A stretch of 64,000 nt of DNA from Paradevosia sp036499825 (lineage in GTDB: Bacteria > Pseudomonadota > Alphaproteobacteria > Rhizobiales > Devosiaceae). Below are positions 43,275-54,267 of this stretch, one piece after another; within the stretch, counting starts at the first letter, position 1; each line of letters begins with the position of its first letter. The notes beneath the pieces are model-generated. The model was not told the origin of the DNA, made no database searches, and saw only the letters and a list, made by a program, of their open reading frames with translations. The stretch lies in contig DASYCZ010000049.1 in the NCBI GenBank assembly GCA_036499825.1, forward strand, positions 186,001 to 250,000, read 5' to 3'. The position numbers and the translations under genes are program-made.

Positions 43275-43871
43275 ATGCGTATCAAAAACTTGCGGTTGGC
43301 TCTTGTTGCAGTCCTGGGCCTGCTGATGGCTTTCGCCGCCATTCCCGCCGCCAGCGCGGCGACGGCTCATCTCTACGGCACGCCGGTGTGGACCCTGAAG
43401 GCCGCGGCCCTGCGCGCCGGCCCGGGTGGCGAATACAAGATCGTGGGCAACATCGACGCGCTGCGCGCCGCCAATGTCTATCGCTGCACCGAGGGCTGGT
43501 GCCAGCTCAATACCGGCCACGGCCTCGCCTGGATCCAGATCCGCCACCTCACCTTTGGCAACCGTCCGCATCCGGGCACGCCGCATCGCAGCTATCCGGG
43601 CGGCTTCGGCGGCGCTCCCGGGCTCGTCTGCTTCTATACGGGCCGCAACTATACCGGCACCAAGACCTGCGCCGCTCCAGGCACCGTGGTGAAGGACCTG
43701 GCGCTTTATGGCCGTGACAACACCGCGGCCTCCATCCAGCTCACCGGCGACGTCTCCGTCACCGTCTGCCGAGACTTCGATCTCAGCAGCTACTGCTCTC
43801 GGGTCGTCACCAGCAAGCCGGCCCTCAACGGCTTCCTGAGCCGCAACATTTCCTCGTTCCAGGTGCATTGA
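43275..43871 (+). CDS. Secreted SH3-like protein with crystallin-like domain
   Basis: 198 residues from ATG 43275 (GGGGGAT upstream). Signal peptide ending AIPAASAA; degenerate SH3-like part (TLKAAALRAGPGGEYKIVGNIDALRAANVYRCTEGWCQLNTGHGLAWIQIRHLTF); C-terminal part LVCFYTGRNYTGTKTCAAPG...VTVCRDFDLSSYCSRVV is a pair of crystallin-like Greek keys, as in the previous gene but without the Pro-rich linker. Probable tandem duplicate, much diverged. Confidence 0.8.
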   Translation: MRIKNLRLALVAVLGLLMAFAAIPAASAATAHLYGTPVWTLKAAALRAGPGGEYKIVGNIDALRAANVYRCTEGWCQLNTGHGLAWIQIRHLTFGNRPHPGTPHRSYPGGFGGAPGLVCFYTGRNYTGTKTCAAPGTVVKDLALYGRDNTAASIQLTGDVSVTVCRDFDLSSYCSRVVTSKPALNGFLSRNISSFQVH

Positions 43872-44049
43872 GGCGGCAGCCTCCGCTCCATGACGACCGG
43901 TTGAACGGGGCGGAAATCATCCGCCCCGCAGAATTCCCACCGCTCTTCCTCCCTTAGGTGCTATCTATTGTTACCGCGGCATCTTTGGGTCGCGGACTGA
44001 CCGTTGCGGTAACCGCCGCCACGGATCGTCCCACCGAAAGGAAGCTCTG

Positions 44050-44409
44050 TTGGATAGCCCGAAATCCGTCGCCGTACCGGCGCGCCGGAAGAAAGCCTCT
44101 GCCGTTCCCAAACTGAAAGCCGCCGGAAAGCCGGCGCCCGCCGCCGACTCCGTCATTGGCCGCTCGGTTGCCCTGGGTCCGCCCCGCGCGCCCAAGACCC
44201 TGAGGGCGGCGCCAGTGCATCGCTACAAGATCGGCGACAGCGTCAGCCTTGGTGGCCGCACCCGTACCCTGTCGCGCGCCGACGGCATTTACCACATCGT
44301 CCAGACCCTGCCCCATGAAGGCGGACCGCTGCTTTACCGCGTCCGCAGCGACGTGGAACGCCATGAGCGCGTCGTCGAAGAGAGTGAAATCGAGCCCTAC
44401 CGCCGCTGA
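44050..44409 (+). CDS. Small conserved hypothetical protein
   Basis: 119 residues from TTG 44050 (GGAAG upstream). Basic, Ala/Pro/Lys-rich N-terminus (about 45 residues), then a globular part HRYKIGDSVSLGGRTRTLSRADGIYHIVQTLPHEGGPLLYRVRSDVERHERVVEESEIEPYRR. The second half matches a family of about 75-residue rhizobial hypotheticals that I remember with no assigned function. Cytoplasmic. Confidence 0.7.
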   Translation: MDSPKSVAVPARRKKASAVPKLKAAGKPAPAADSVIGRSVALGPPRAPKTLRAAPVHRYKIGDSVSLGGRTRTLSRADGIYHIVQTLPHEGGPLLYRVRSDVERHERVVEESEIEPYRR

Positions 44410-44638
44410 GCCAATCCGGCCCTTTCTTGTGCCTTGCCAAGCAAGCCTTGATTCATGCGCCGGAAAAGCCCATAATGGGTTGGTACGTTTTCAGCCGTCA
44501 TGCGCTACCTGATTGCCGGTCCGCCGGTTCGTTTGGTTACTCCTGATTTTGCGAACGTTTAGGCCACATCCGCATGTCGCGGTTGGGGAGACGTGTTCGT
44601 ATGCTTTGCGGCGGACATCAAAATACAAGGTAACTATC

Positions 44639-44845
44639 ATGATCACCGGTACCGTTAAATTCTTCAACACCACCAAGGGCTTCGGCTTCATTCAGCCCAG
44701 CGATGGCAGCAAGGACGCTTTCGTCCACATTTCTGCGGTCGAGCGCGCCGGCCTGTCGACCCTGAACGAAGGCGACAAGGTCACCTATGACCTCGAGAGC
44801 GGTCGTGACGGCAAGGTTTCGGCCACCAACCTGCGCATGGCCTGA
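44639..44845 (+). CDS. Cold-shock protein (CspA family), second copy
   Basis: 68 residues from ATG 44639 with AAGG upstream. RNP1 KGFGFIQP and RNP2 DAFVHISAV. Similar to but distinct from the copy at 14.1 kb (about two-thirds identity by eye). The leader of 229 nt (44410-44638) has no gene and likely folds. A stem GGAGCCCG/CGGGCTCC at 44901-44927 follows the gene without a U-run. Confidence 0.94.
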   Translation: MITGTVKFFNTTKGFGFIQPSDGSKDAFVHISAVERAGLSTLNEGDKVTYDLESGRDGKVSATNLRMA

Positions 44846-45001
44846 TTAGGGCGCGGCGGGGTGCCTGCACCTCGCGATCGCATCGCCTGACATTTTTCTG
44901 GAGCCCGGTCGCTCGGCGGTCGGGCTCCAGTCACAATTGCAAACCCGGTCACTGACGTGCCGCCTCGCGGCTTTCCGGATGACCGTGGACAGGAGCAACA
45001 C

Positions 45002-45220
45002 ATGATCAGCGCCATTCGCCTCAGGGCGGAGACTCGTTTTGCCGAAATCGAAAAGCGTCAACAGCGCGCCCTGAACGAGCAGGAACAGATTTCCCGCGCC
45101 GTCGACGAAAACACCGCGCGCCTCAAGGCTCTGCGGCTCGCCAAGGAAGCGCGCGAACGTCTCGAAGCGGAAGCCAAGCGCGCCGCCAAGCTGGTCAAGC
45201 GCCCGGCCACCGCCAAATAG
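45002..45220 (+). CDS. Small basic coiled-coil protein, unknown
   Basis: 72 residues from ATG 45002 (AGGAG upstream). MISAIRLRAETRFAEIEKRQQRALNEQEQISRAVDENTARLKALRLAKEARERLEAEAKRAAK is all charged helix, likely a coiled coil or nucleic-acid-binding helix. No family recognised. Confidence 0.65.
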   Translation: MISAIRLRAETRFAEIEKRQQRALNEQEQISRAVDENTARLKALRLAKEARERLEAEAKRAAKLVKRPATAK

Positions 45221-45247
45221 ACCTGCGGAGGTCCGATGGTGCTCACC

Positions 45248-45262
45248 GTTCTCTCTCCGTTC
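45248..45262. promoter_or_regulatory. LexA box (GTTC-N7-GTTC) upstream of uvrB
   Basis: GTTC (45248-45251), seven bases, GTTC (45259-45262): the direct repeat bound by alphaproteobacterial LexA. It is 124 nt upstream of the uvrB start and about 30 nt upstream of the best promoter match (CTGACA 45294-45299, CTATAT 45316-45321). Confidence 0.65.
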
Positions 45263-45293
45263 CACCCATGCTAACTTCGTGCCGGCGGCCCTG

Positions 45294-45321
45294 CTGACAG
45301 ATTCTGACACAGTTCCTATAT
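45294..45321 (+). promoter_or_regulatory. Candidate uvrB promoter
   Basis: CTGACA and CTATAT with a 16-nt spacer, 65 nt upstream of the ATG. Confidence 0.4.
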
Positions 45322-45385
45322 ATGGGATCGTGATGCAGGCGCCCCGCGTTTGCCCTCCCCCACTCGTCAGTATCCAGGTCAACTC

Positions 45386-47992
<2,607 letters not shown>

Positions 47993-48489
47993 AAATCTGA
48001 TAGAGGTCTTAGAACTCTGCCAGATCATCGTATTCGATACAGTCTAATAGCAGATCGATCAGACCAATGAATTTCTTAGGTGCGGACGAAATGTTGAGAT
48101 GCCCTCCCTTTCCAAATATTTTCTCATACAGTTTTTAACGACGCTCAACAACACATCGAGAGATTTGTTGATTTAGTTAAACTGATTTGAAGCATCACTA
48201 TTTGAATTATAATAGGCCGCCGAAAAAACCTCAGGTGCGAAATAGCATCACCTATATTTATCCCATCCTTAATGGATCTATCGATGTCCGAAAAATCGGT
48301 TCACAGGCTAAATGACTCTGCACCAACTGATGTACATTTATAACTCGAATGGAACGAAGACTAAGAAGATAGTACATCTAATTCCAAACTTGAAAACTTG
48401 GGCGTGCTTCTCAGAAACCGTGATCACCCGCCCCGCAACCCTCACCTTCCTATCACGTTCTCTCTCCTCATCCCTACAGGAGAGTCCTC
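47993..48489. other. AT-rich island after uvrB
   Basis: About 430 of these 497 nt are far lower in G+C than anything around them (48121-48180 has 20 G/C in 60). No complete gene is visible on either strand. A coding remnant is present on the minus strand at 48009-48134. The composition suggests acquired DNA that has decayed. Confidence 0.65.
48009..48134 (-). pseudogene. C-terminal remnant of an acquired gene
   Basis: Reading the minus strand from 48134 to the TAA at 48009 gives 41 protein-like residues (LYEKIFGKGGHLNIS, KFIGLIDLLLDCIEYDDL, ending AEF). Upstream, the same frame meets stops at 48135-48137 and again near 48175, and no start codon is available. Codons are AT-rich. The C-terminal pattern recalls small immunity-type proteins, but I cannot name a family. 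Confidence 0.4.
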
Positions 48490-48993
48490 ATGGCACACGA
48501 AGAATCCCACGGCAAAACGCCCGCTGAACTCGAAGAGCGCGTGTGGGAGCTGGCCGACAAGATCAAGTTCGCGATGTTCACCACCTGGGACGGCAGCAGG
48601 CAGGGTCAGTGGCCGCTTTCGGCGACTGCCGACCGGGACGCCGATGCCATCTATTTCCTCGTCGCCGAATCCGGTGGCAAATACCGGCATCTCGAAAGCT
48701 TCCCCAATGTAACGCTCGGCTTTGCCGATACCGGCGGCAACAAATATGTCGTCATCAACGGCACCGCCGCGCTCAGCAACGACCGCGCCAAGATCAAGGA
48801 ATTGTGGTCACCCTTCGCCAAGGCCTGGTGGGATTCCGCCGACGACCCGGATATCTGCCTGCTCACCGTGAAGCCCGACCGCGCCGAACTCTGGGATGCG
48901 CCCAACAAGATCGTCGCCACGGCGGTCATGCTGACTGCGGCTGTTACGGGGGCAAAGCCGAAAGTTGGGGATCATGGAGCGGTGAGGATGTAG
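48490..48993 (+). CDS. General stress protein 26-like (PNPOx-like FMN-binding fold)
   Basis: 167 residues, AGGAGAG upstream. ELADKIKFAMFTTWDGSRQGQWPLSATADRDADAIYFLVAESGGKYRHLESFPNVTLGFADTGGNKYVVINGTAALSNDRAKIKELWSPFAKAWW is the split-barrel pattern of the pyridoxamine-phosphate-oxidase-like stress proteins, which bind FMN or FAD. Physiological substrate unknown. Confidence 0.88.
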   Translation: MAHEESHGKTPAELEERVWELADKIKFAMFTTWDGSRQGQWPLSATADRDADAIYFLVAESGGKYRHLESFPNVTLGFADTGGNKYVVINGTAALSNDRAKIKELWSPFAKAWWDSADDPDICLLTVKPDRAELWDAPNKIVATAVMLTAAVTGAKPKVGDHGAVRM

Positions 48994-49017
48994 AGGAGTG
49001 GAGGGAATGGTGCTAAC

Positions 49018-49050
49018 TGCACCTCCTCCCATCCCTCCCGCAAGGGGGAA
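49018..49050. repeat. Half copy of the GC-rich palindromic repeat
   Basis: CACCTCCTCCCATCCCTCCC-GCAAGGGGGAA shares its core with the elements at 56.2 and 57.7 kb, with only one arm present. The larger space 48994-49653 (660 nt) holds this, the inverted repeat at 49162-49253, a further repeat-like CTCTGGGGAGAAGGTGGCGCG segment at 49418-49475, and no convincing gene before 49654. Confidence 0.5.
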
Positions 49051-49161
49051 GAATAGCCACGGCTAGACACCGGACGTAACATCGTGGCGCCCCTCAATCC
49101 CGAACATAGTTCTCATGGCCGGGGCTGCGGGTTCCTCCCTTCCCAATTTAACCCAAACACC

Positions 49162-49253
49162 GGTCATTCCGGCGAAGGCCGTCCGTGGTGCGCCGCTTGC
49201 ATCCAGCGTGTGGGCCGTTCCGCGCCCGGATTCCGGCCTTCGCCGGGATGACC
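49162..49253. repeat. Interspersed repeat with 19-bp terminal inverted arms
   Basis: The arm at 49162-49180 (GGTCATTCCGGCGAAGGCC) matches the reverse complement of 49235-49253 with one difference. The GTCATTCCGGCGAAGGCCG type of element is widespread between genes in many proteobacteria and often gives spurious 'IPAFAGMT'-like reading frames, as it does here. Confidence 0.7.
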
Positions 49254-49653
49254 CCGCGAGGGGGAAGGATGGTACGCAAGGTTGGGGTTCACTCTTTCTC
49301 AGCGATCGTCGCAAACTTCTCGGTGATCGTTGCACCGCCTCACCCCCTCTCCCGGAGGGTGCAAGAGCTGCGAGTCAGAAGCCATCTTCATCTGTCCTGG
49401 AGCGAGATCTCTCGGCCCCTTCGCCCCTCTGGGGAGAAGGTGGCGCGCCAGCGCCGGATGAGGGGTAGCGGAGCCACCGGCATTTCGGGCCCAACGCTTG
49501 CCTATGCGAGCACGGCTCTCAGACCCTGCTCGCTCCAAGCAGCTCCCGGGCCGATTGCTTCGCCTCCGCCAAAGCTGCATCGCGGCCCGGCGCAACCACT
49601 CCAACTTCCGCCCGTTTTATGCGATAGAAATCGCCATTCGCGGAGTATCCGAA

Positions 49654-50013
49654 ATGTTGCGTCATCTCACTGCCATCTGCGCTGTTGCCGCCGTCATGGC
49701 CGCCGGCGCCCTGCCCGCTTTCGCCGCCACTGCCGCCAAGCCCACCGCCCATCCGACGGCGCCGCTTGCCGTCTATAACGGCCCGGGCCTGCGCTACAAC
49801 GTTATCGGCAGACTGGCCAAGAACCAGCCCGTCACCCTCTCCTACTGCACTGTCAGCGGCAATTGGTGCCAGCTCGGCAGCGACGTTCCCGGGGTCGCAG
49901 GCGGCTGGGTCATCGGCACTTATCTGGTCGGCATGTCCGCCAAGGTGCCGGTAACGCCGTTCCGCTTCTCGGTCGATCCGTTCGGCAACGACCGGCACCA
50001 TCATTTTCCCTGA
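49654..50013 (+). CDS. Secreted SH3-like protein, short
   Basis: 119 residues from ATG 49654 (GGAG upstream). Signal peptide MLRHLTAICAVAAVMAAGALPAFAA, then an SH3b-like core (LAVYNGPGLRYNVIGRLAKNQPVTLSYCTVSGNWCQLGSDVPGVAGGWVIGTYLVG) with two Cys, and a short C-terminal tail ending DRHHHFP. Third of four SH3-like paralogues. Confidence 0.8.
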   Translation: MLRHLTAICAVAAVMAAGALPAFAATAAKPTAHPTAPLAVYNGPGLRYNVIGRLAKNQPVTLSYCTVSGNWCQLGSDVPGVAGGWVIGTYLVGMSAKVPVTPFRFSVDPFGNDRHHHFP

Positions 50014-50101
50014 ACTCTCCATTCAGCCGCCGTTCAGGCGAAAGAGTATCTAACAAGCATCAAAGGTCGTCCCCACCGCGACCTTCGAGGAGAGTGAGAA
50101 A

Positions 50102-50614
50102 ATGAGTACTCTGAAGACCAGAATGATCGCCGGCGGCATCGCCGCTCTGGCGCTCATCGGCTCGGTCGGAGCGGCGCTGGCAGCTCCCGCCTATGCCACC
50201 ACCAATACCAATGTGCGTTCAGGCCCCGGCACGGGCTACGACGTGATCGACGTACTGCGCACCGGCGACCGCGTCGATGTCCAGCAGTGCCGCGGCAGTT
50301 GGTGCTACATCGCCAAGAACGGCCCCGATGGCTGGGTTTCCGCCAGCCTGCTCGATCGCGGCGGCGGTTACGGCGGTGGCTACCAGCGTCCGCCGATCAT
50401 CGTGGCGCCGCCGGTCTATCGCCCGCCCGTATACTATCCGCCGGTCTACCATCCGCGCCCGCCGATCTATCGTCCGCCCTATGGCCGCCCGCCTTACGGC
50501 CGTCCCCCGCATTGGGGTGGCAATGACCATGGTCACGACCATGGCCGCCCGCATCGCGGCAACGATAACGGCTTCTGCATCAACGGCTCGAAGGGCAGTT
50601 TCTGCCTGAACTGA
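50102..50614 (+). CDS. Secreted SH3-like protein with Pro/Tyr-rich tail
   Basis: 170 residues from ATG 50102 with GAGGAGAG. Signal peptide ending LAAPAYA; SH3b domain TTNTNVRSGPGTGYDVIDVLRTGDRVDVQQCRGSWCYIAKNGPDGWVSASLL, closest to the 42.4-kb paralogue (RVDVQQC-x-G-x-WC). The second half is PP-Y-R-P repeats (YRPPVYYPPVYHPRPPIYRPPYGRPPYGRPP), then a His/Asp-rich stretch and FCINGSKGSFCLN. Probably periplasmic or surface-attached to the cell wall. Confidence 0.83.
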   Translation: MSTLKTRMIAGGIAALALIGSVGAALAAPAYATTNTNVRSGPGTGYDVIDVLRTGDRVDVQQCRGSWCYIAKNGPDGWVSASLLDRGGGYGGGYQRPPIIVAPPVYRPPVYYPPVYHPRPPIYRPPYGRPPYGRPPHWGGNDHGHDHGRPHRGNDNGFCINGSKGSFCLN

Positions 50615-50637
50615 TCCGCACCGGCTTCACAATCCCC

Positions 50638-50666
50638 AACCCCGCGCTTCGGCGCGGGGTTTTGCT
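50638..50666 (+). terminator. Intrinsic terminator after the SH3-like pair
   Basis: AACCCCGCGC (50638-50647), TTCG loop, GCGCGGGGTT (50652-50661), then TTGCTTT. Confidence 0.9.
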
Positions 50667-50732
50667 TTGTGGGGCCGAACTGCAATCCAAAGCGGGTTAT
50701 TCTTTACCGGGCCAAACCGCATTCTCGTGCGG

Positions 50733-51674
50733 TTATTCCTTGCCGGGTAACGGCGCTTCCGCCCGCGCGCTTCTTATGCCTTTGAGACGCTCGCGCATCA
50801 TCACCACCAACCCAGCCGCGGTGATGACTACCGCCCCGATCAGCGAGATCGGATCGATCAGGTGGCCGAACACCACATAGCTGAGGAAGATCGCCCAGGG
50901 CAGCGAGAAGTAGTTGAACGGCTGGATGAGGCTCGCCGGCACCAGCGACAGCGCCTTCATCATCAGCCCGTGGCCCATGCAGGTGGTGACCATCACAATG
51001 GTCACCATGAGCAGCGCCCGCCCATCCATCGGCTGCCAGAAGAACACGCCGGCCGCCGAGGTCATCACCAGCCCGATGATGCCCGTATAGGCCATGCTGG
51101 TCGCCGTCGAATCCCTGGTCGCCATCTTGCGGGTGATGACGATATAGAGCGCATAGGCCGCCGCCGACAGCACCGCCGCCAGCACGCCGATGCCGAGCGC
51201 CAGCCCGCCCGGCCGCACGATGATCATGGCGCCGATGAAGCCCACCACCACCGCGCCGACGCGGAACAGCCCCACCTTTTCCCCGAGCAGCGGGATGGCG
51301 ATCAGCGTCACCAGCAGCGGATAGATCAGGCTGATCGCCTGCAGCTCCGCCAGCGGCACGTTCTTGAGCGCGATGGCATAGAGCCAGATATCCAGCACCA
51401 GCAGCACGCCGCGCAGCGCCTGCAACCCCGGTGCCTGCGATTTCAGCGCCTGCCGCAACGGTCCCTGCCGCGCCACCAGATAGAGCGAGAACGCCGCGAA
51501 GCCCCAATAGCGCATCATCGCGATCTGGAACGTCGAATAGTCGGCGACGAGGATTTTGGAGAATGCATCCTGGATGCCGAACACCAGGATGGAGATCAGC
51601 GTCAGCCCGATGCCCAGCCCCACGCTGTCGCCTGCCGGCAATTTTCCGCCGAGCCGCCTGAGAAAATCGTTCAT
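50733..51674 (-). CDS. EamA/DMT family transporter
   Basis: 313 residues from ATG 51674. Ten membrane segments in two EamA halves (GLTLISILVFGIQDAFSKILVADYSTFQIAMMRYWGFA, and later GHGLMMKALSLVPASLIQPFNYFSLPWAIFLSYVVFGHLIDPISLIGAVVITAAGLVVMMRERLKG). Resembles RarD/RhaT-like carriers for metabolite export. No ribosome-binding site stands out. Read in the same direction as the small Gly-rich gene upstream but separated from it by a terminator. Confidence 0.88.
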   Translation of the reverse strand: MNDFLRRLGGKLPAGDSVGLGIGLTLISILVFGIQDAFSKILVADYSTFQIAMMRYWGFAAFSLYLVARQGPLRQALKSQAPGLQALRGVLLVLDIWLYAIALKNVPLAELQAISLIYPLLVTLIAIPLLGEKVGLFRVGAVVVGFIGAMIIVRPGGLALGIGVLAAVLSAAAYALYIVITRKMATRDSTATSMAYTGIIGLVMTSAAGVFFWQPMDGRALLMVTIVMVTTCMGHGLMMKALSLVPASLIQPFNYFSLPWAIFLSYVVFGHLIDPISLIGAVVITAAGLVVMMRERLKGIRSARAEAPLPGKE

Positions 51675-51711
51675 GGGGGAAATCCGGGGAAACGGCGCCT
51701 GCCGCCTGCAC

Positions 51712-51737
51712 AAAACCCCGGATCGCGCGATCCGGGG
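51712..51737 (-). terminator. Intrinsic terminator (minus strand)
   Basis: CCCCGGATCG (51716-51725) pairs with CGATCCGGGG (51728-51737), and on the minus strand a run of four T follows (51715-51712). Confidence 0.75.
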
Positions 51738-51764
51738 CTCTGACGAATTTGCAAGATGGCGATA

Positions 51765-52109
51765 TTACTTCGCCATCTGATTCTTGATGAGCCCGGCGAT
51801 AGCCGTCAGCACGCCGCCGCCAACGAGGCCAGCCACACCCTGGCCAGCCAGAGCACCGACATTCAGGCCGCCCGTGGCCGCGGCAGCGCCCGCATCCGCC
51901 GAGGCCGGAGCCGCCGAACCAGCTGCCCCCACCAGAGCATCGAGGCCGGGGATCTTCGTGGCCAGGTAACTGAGGATCAAACCACCCACGGCACCCGCTA
52001 TGGTGTTGCCCGTCGGGCCGAGATTGACCGATTTGGCGAGTTGTCCAATGACGTTGCCGCCGACGCCGCCGCCAATCAACTGGACGATAATAGCTACGAT
52101 TGCTTCCAT
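51765..52109 (-). CDS. Small Gly/Ala-rich membrane-associated protein
   Basis: 114 residues from ATG 52109 (GGAAGGG upstream). MEAIVAIIVQLIGGGVGGNVIGQLAKSVNLGPTGNTIAGAVGGLILSYL and a second hydrophobic glycine-rich segment (GQGVAGLVGGGVLTAIAGLIK) look like paired glycine-zipper helices. The family is common in alphaproteobacteria as a hypothetical protein. It could form oligomeric membrane structures; the role is unknown. Confidence 0.7.
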   Translation of the reverse strand: MEAIVAIIVQLIGGGVGGNVIGQLAKSVNLGPTGNTIAGAVGGLILSYLATKIPGLDALVGAAGSAAPASADAGAAAATGGLNVGALAGQGVAGLVGGGVLTAIAGLIKNQMAK

Positions 52110-52305
52110 TTTCCCTTCCCACACCTTGCAACGGCCGAGGCCGTCTGGCCTCGTCTTGCAATTGGACCATAGCGGCAATGGTTTCGGCGAGGAAGAGCGT
52201 TAACCTGCCCAACCCCTGAAACCGCAAGGCGCTTAACCCGTTGTTGGCAGCCATCATTCTGTTATCGTTCGCCCCGCATATTTTGAGTGATAGTCGGAGT
52301 GATTC

Positions 52306-53367
52306 ATGCGCCTCATTGCCCTCTTTGCCCTGCTTCTTACCCTTGTGGGCCCGGCCTTTGCGGCTGGCCATGAGGAGACCCGCCATGTCTTCAAGGACTG
52401 GCTCGCCGCCTGCCGCGACGACGGCTACTGCTCGGCAACCGCCTATGTGAACCCCGGCGCCAACGGCACGGTCGCCGACTATGTTTTCCGCGTCGGCCGC
52501 CAGGCCGAACAGCCCGATTGGGAAGTATCCTTCACCAGCATCGCCACCATGGCGGACGAGTTCGAGGACTTCACGCTCACCATCGATGACGACAGTCAGG
52601 GCTTTGCGGGTGCATCAGAAGTCGGCGCCTATGGCTCGGTGAACGAGTTCTATTTCCTGGGCCACAGCATCCAGCGCATGTTCGGCCTCATGGTGCCCGG
52701 CCATACGCTCAAGGTCGATTTCACCGACGATGACGGCAAGGCGCAATCTGCGACCTTTTCGCTTTCAGGCCTGGCCGCCGCCCTGACCTGGATAGACGAT
52801 CAGCAGCAACGCGTCGGCTCGCAACGCATCGCCTCGGACCCGCCCCACGGCCTGACGCCAACCGGCGAGGATCGGGATGGGAACGGCACCGTGCCCGTCG
52901 CCCTGCTCGACCGGCTGCGCGCCGACCCGGAATGCACCGCGATCGAGCAATTGCCCAACAGCCGCGAGATCACCATCGTCAAGCTCGATGACGACCACAC
53001 CATGTACATGCTGCCCTGCTGGGCCGCGGCCTATAATTTCGGCTCCAAGGTCTTCGTCGAATCATCGGGCGAATTCCAGGGCGCCTATTTCCCCGAATTC
53101 CTGCCCGGCACCGGCTGGATCGCCAGCTCGACCCTCGTCAATGCCGGCTATGACGAGGATGCCAAGGTGATCGTCAGCTTCAACAAGGGGCGTGGCTTCG
53201 GCGACTGCGGCGATTCCGGCCAGTGGAGCTGGAAGGACCACAACTTCATCCTCGACAACTATCGCTACAAGCAGTGCACTGATGGGGAATCCACGGACGG
53301 GGGAGCCGAAGACGACGACTCCAACCAGGATTGGCCAATCGTCTACCAGTCGTCCGACGACAAATAG
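52306..53367 (+). CDS. DUF1176 family secreted protein
   Basis: 353 residues, CGGAG ribosome-binding site. Signal peptide MRLIALFALLLTLVGPAFAA, then HVFKDWLAACRDDGYCSATAY and later CWAAAYNFGSKVFV, the DUF1176 pattern, with paired cysteines. Ends in an acidic tail (DDDSNQDW). Divergent from the Gly-rich gene. Periplasmic; function unknown. Confidence 0.85.
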   Translation: MRLIALFALLLTLVGPAFAAGHEETRHVFKDWLAACRDDGYCSATAYVNPGANGTVADYVFRVGRQAEQPDWEVSFTSIATMADEFEDFTLTIDDDSQGFAGASEVGAYGSVNEFYFLGHSIQRMFGLMVPGHTLKVDFTDDDGKAQSATFSLSGLAAALTWIDDQQQRVGSQRIASDPPHGLTPTGEDRDGNGTVPVALLDRLRADPECTAIEQLPNSREITIVKLDDDHTMYMLPCWAAAYNFGSKVFVESSGEFQGAYFPEFLPGTGWIASSTLVNAGYDEDAKVIVSFNKGRGFGDCGDSGQWSWKDHNFILDNYRYKQCTDGESTDGGAEDDDSNQDWPIVYQSSDDK

Positions 53368-53490
53368 CGGTGCTTGCCGAACGGCGCCGTCATGCCTATT
53401 TGGGTGCATTACTGCACCCATTTGGGCGCCACGCTTGCCCGGCTGCCAGCAGCCGGCCTATGGTCTGGCGACCCCATCGGCTGATTTTCC

Positions 53491-54267
53491 ATGCATGACG
53501 ACACAACAATCGCTGGCGTAGCGCTGGTCACCGGCGCCGCCGACCGCATCGGTGCCGCCATCGCCCGGGGGCTGGCGGCCGCCGGCTACAAGGTGGTGAT
53601 TCACTATCGCTCATCGGGCGACAAGGCGCGCGCCGTGGCTTCCGATATCGCTACCGCCAACGGCATCGCCGCCCTCGTCAAGGCCGATCTCGCCCGCCGC
53701 GACGAGCGCGGGACGCTGATCGCCAGAGCCGCTGAAGCCTTCGGCCCGCTCACCGTTCTCGTCAACAATGCCTCGCTGTTCGAGCCGGACAGTATCGAGG
53801 ATCTCGACGAAGCCCTTTGGGACCGCCACTTCGCCGTCCATATCGAGGCGCCGGTATTCCTGTCGCGCGATTTTGCTGCTCGGCTGCCTCTCGGCACGCC
53901 CGGCAACATCGTCAACATCATCGATGAGCGGGTGCTGCACCTGTCGCCGGCCTATTTCAGCTATACGCTGTCCAAGGCGGCACTGTGGGATGCGACGCGC
54001 ACCCTGGCGCAATCGCTGGCGCCGCGCGTCCGCGTCAACGCCATCGGCCCCGGCCCGACGCTGCCTCATGCCGGGCAAGACGAGGCGGCCTTCCGCCAAT
54101 CGGTTGAAAGCGGCTTGCTGCAACGCGGCACCTCGCCCGAGGAAATCGCCGCCGCCGTGCGCTTCCTCATCGATACGCCATCGATGACCGGGCAGATGCT
54201 GGCGCTCGATGGCGGCAAGCATCTTGATTATCGCGCCGGACGGGCGAAGACTCCACGGCAACCATGA
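53491..54267 (+). CDS. SDR oxidoreductase, pteridine-reductase-like
   Basis: 258 residues. Cofactor motif ALVTGAADRIGAAIARGLAAAGYKVVIHYRSS; the TGxxxRxG form is typical of FolM/PTR1 pteridine reductases that use NADPH. NNASLFEPDSIEDLDEALWD, then YFSYTLSKAAL (YxxxK) and GPGPTLPHAGQ are the catalytic and substrate parts. Its stop overlaps the uvrC start (ATGA), a common pairing in Hyphomicrobiales by my recollection. Confidence 0.87.
   Translation: MHDDTTIAGVALVTGAADRIGAAIARGLAAAGYKVVIHYRSSGDKARAVASDIATANGIAALVKADLARRDERGTLIARAAEAFGPLTVLVNNASLFEPDSIEDLDEALWDRHFAVHIEAPVFLSRDFAARLPLGTPGNIVNIIDERVLHLSPAYFSYTLSKAALWDATRTLAQSLAPRVRVNAIGPGPTLPHAGQDEAAFRQSVESGLLQRGTSPEEIAAAVRFLIDTPSMTGQMLALDGGKHLDYRAGRAKTPRQP

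Noticed and set aside
43941..43960. TTCCTCCCTTAGG before the gene at 44050 as another anti-SD sRNA loop
   Set aside because: Only one copy, no closing stem and no terminator nearby.
44900..44928. GGAGCCCG/CGGGCTCC stem after the second cspA as a terminator
   Set aside because: Stem is good but the loop is 11-12 nt and no U-tract follows; left as a hairpin of unknown meaning.
49185..49778. Plus-strand frame with 'FAGMT'-like sequence
   Set aside because: Translation of an interspersed repeat, a well-known source of false genes.
50704..52386. 560-codon minus-strand frame across the DMT transporter and Gly-rich gene
   Set aside because: Different frame from the EamA protein, low-complexity Arg/Gly sequence, spans a terminator; shadow.
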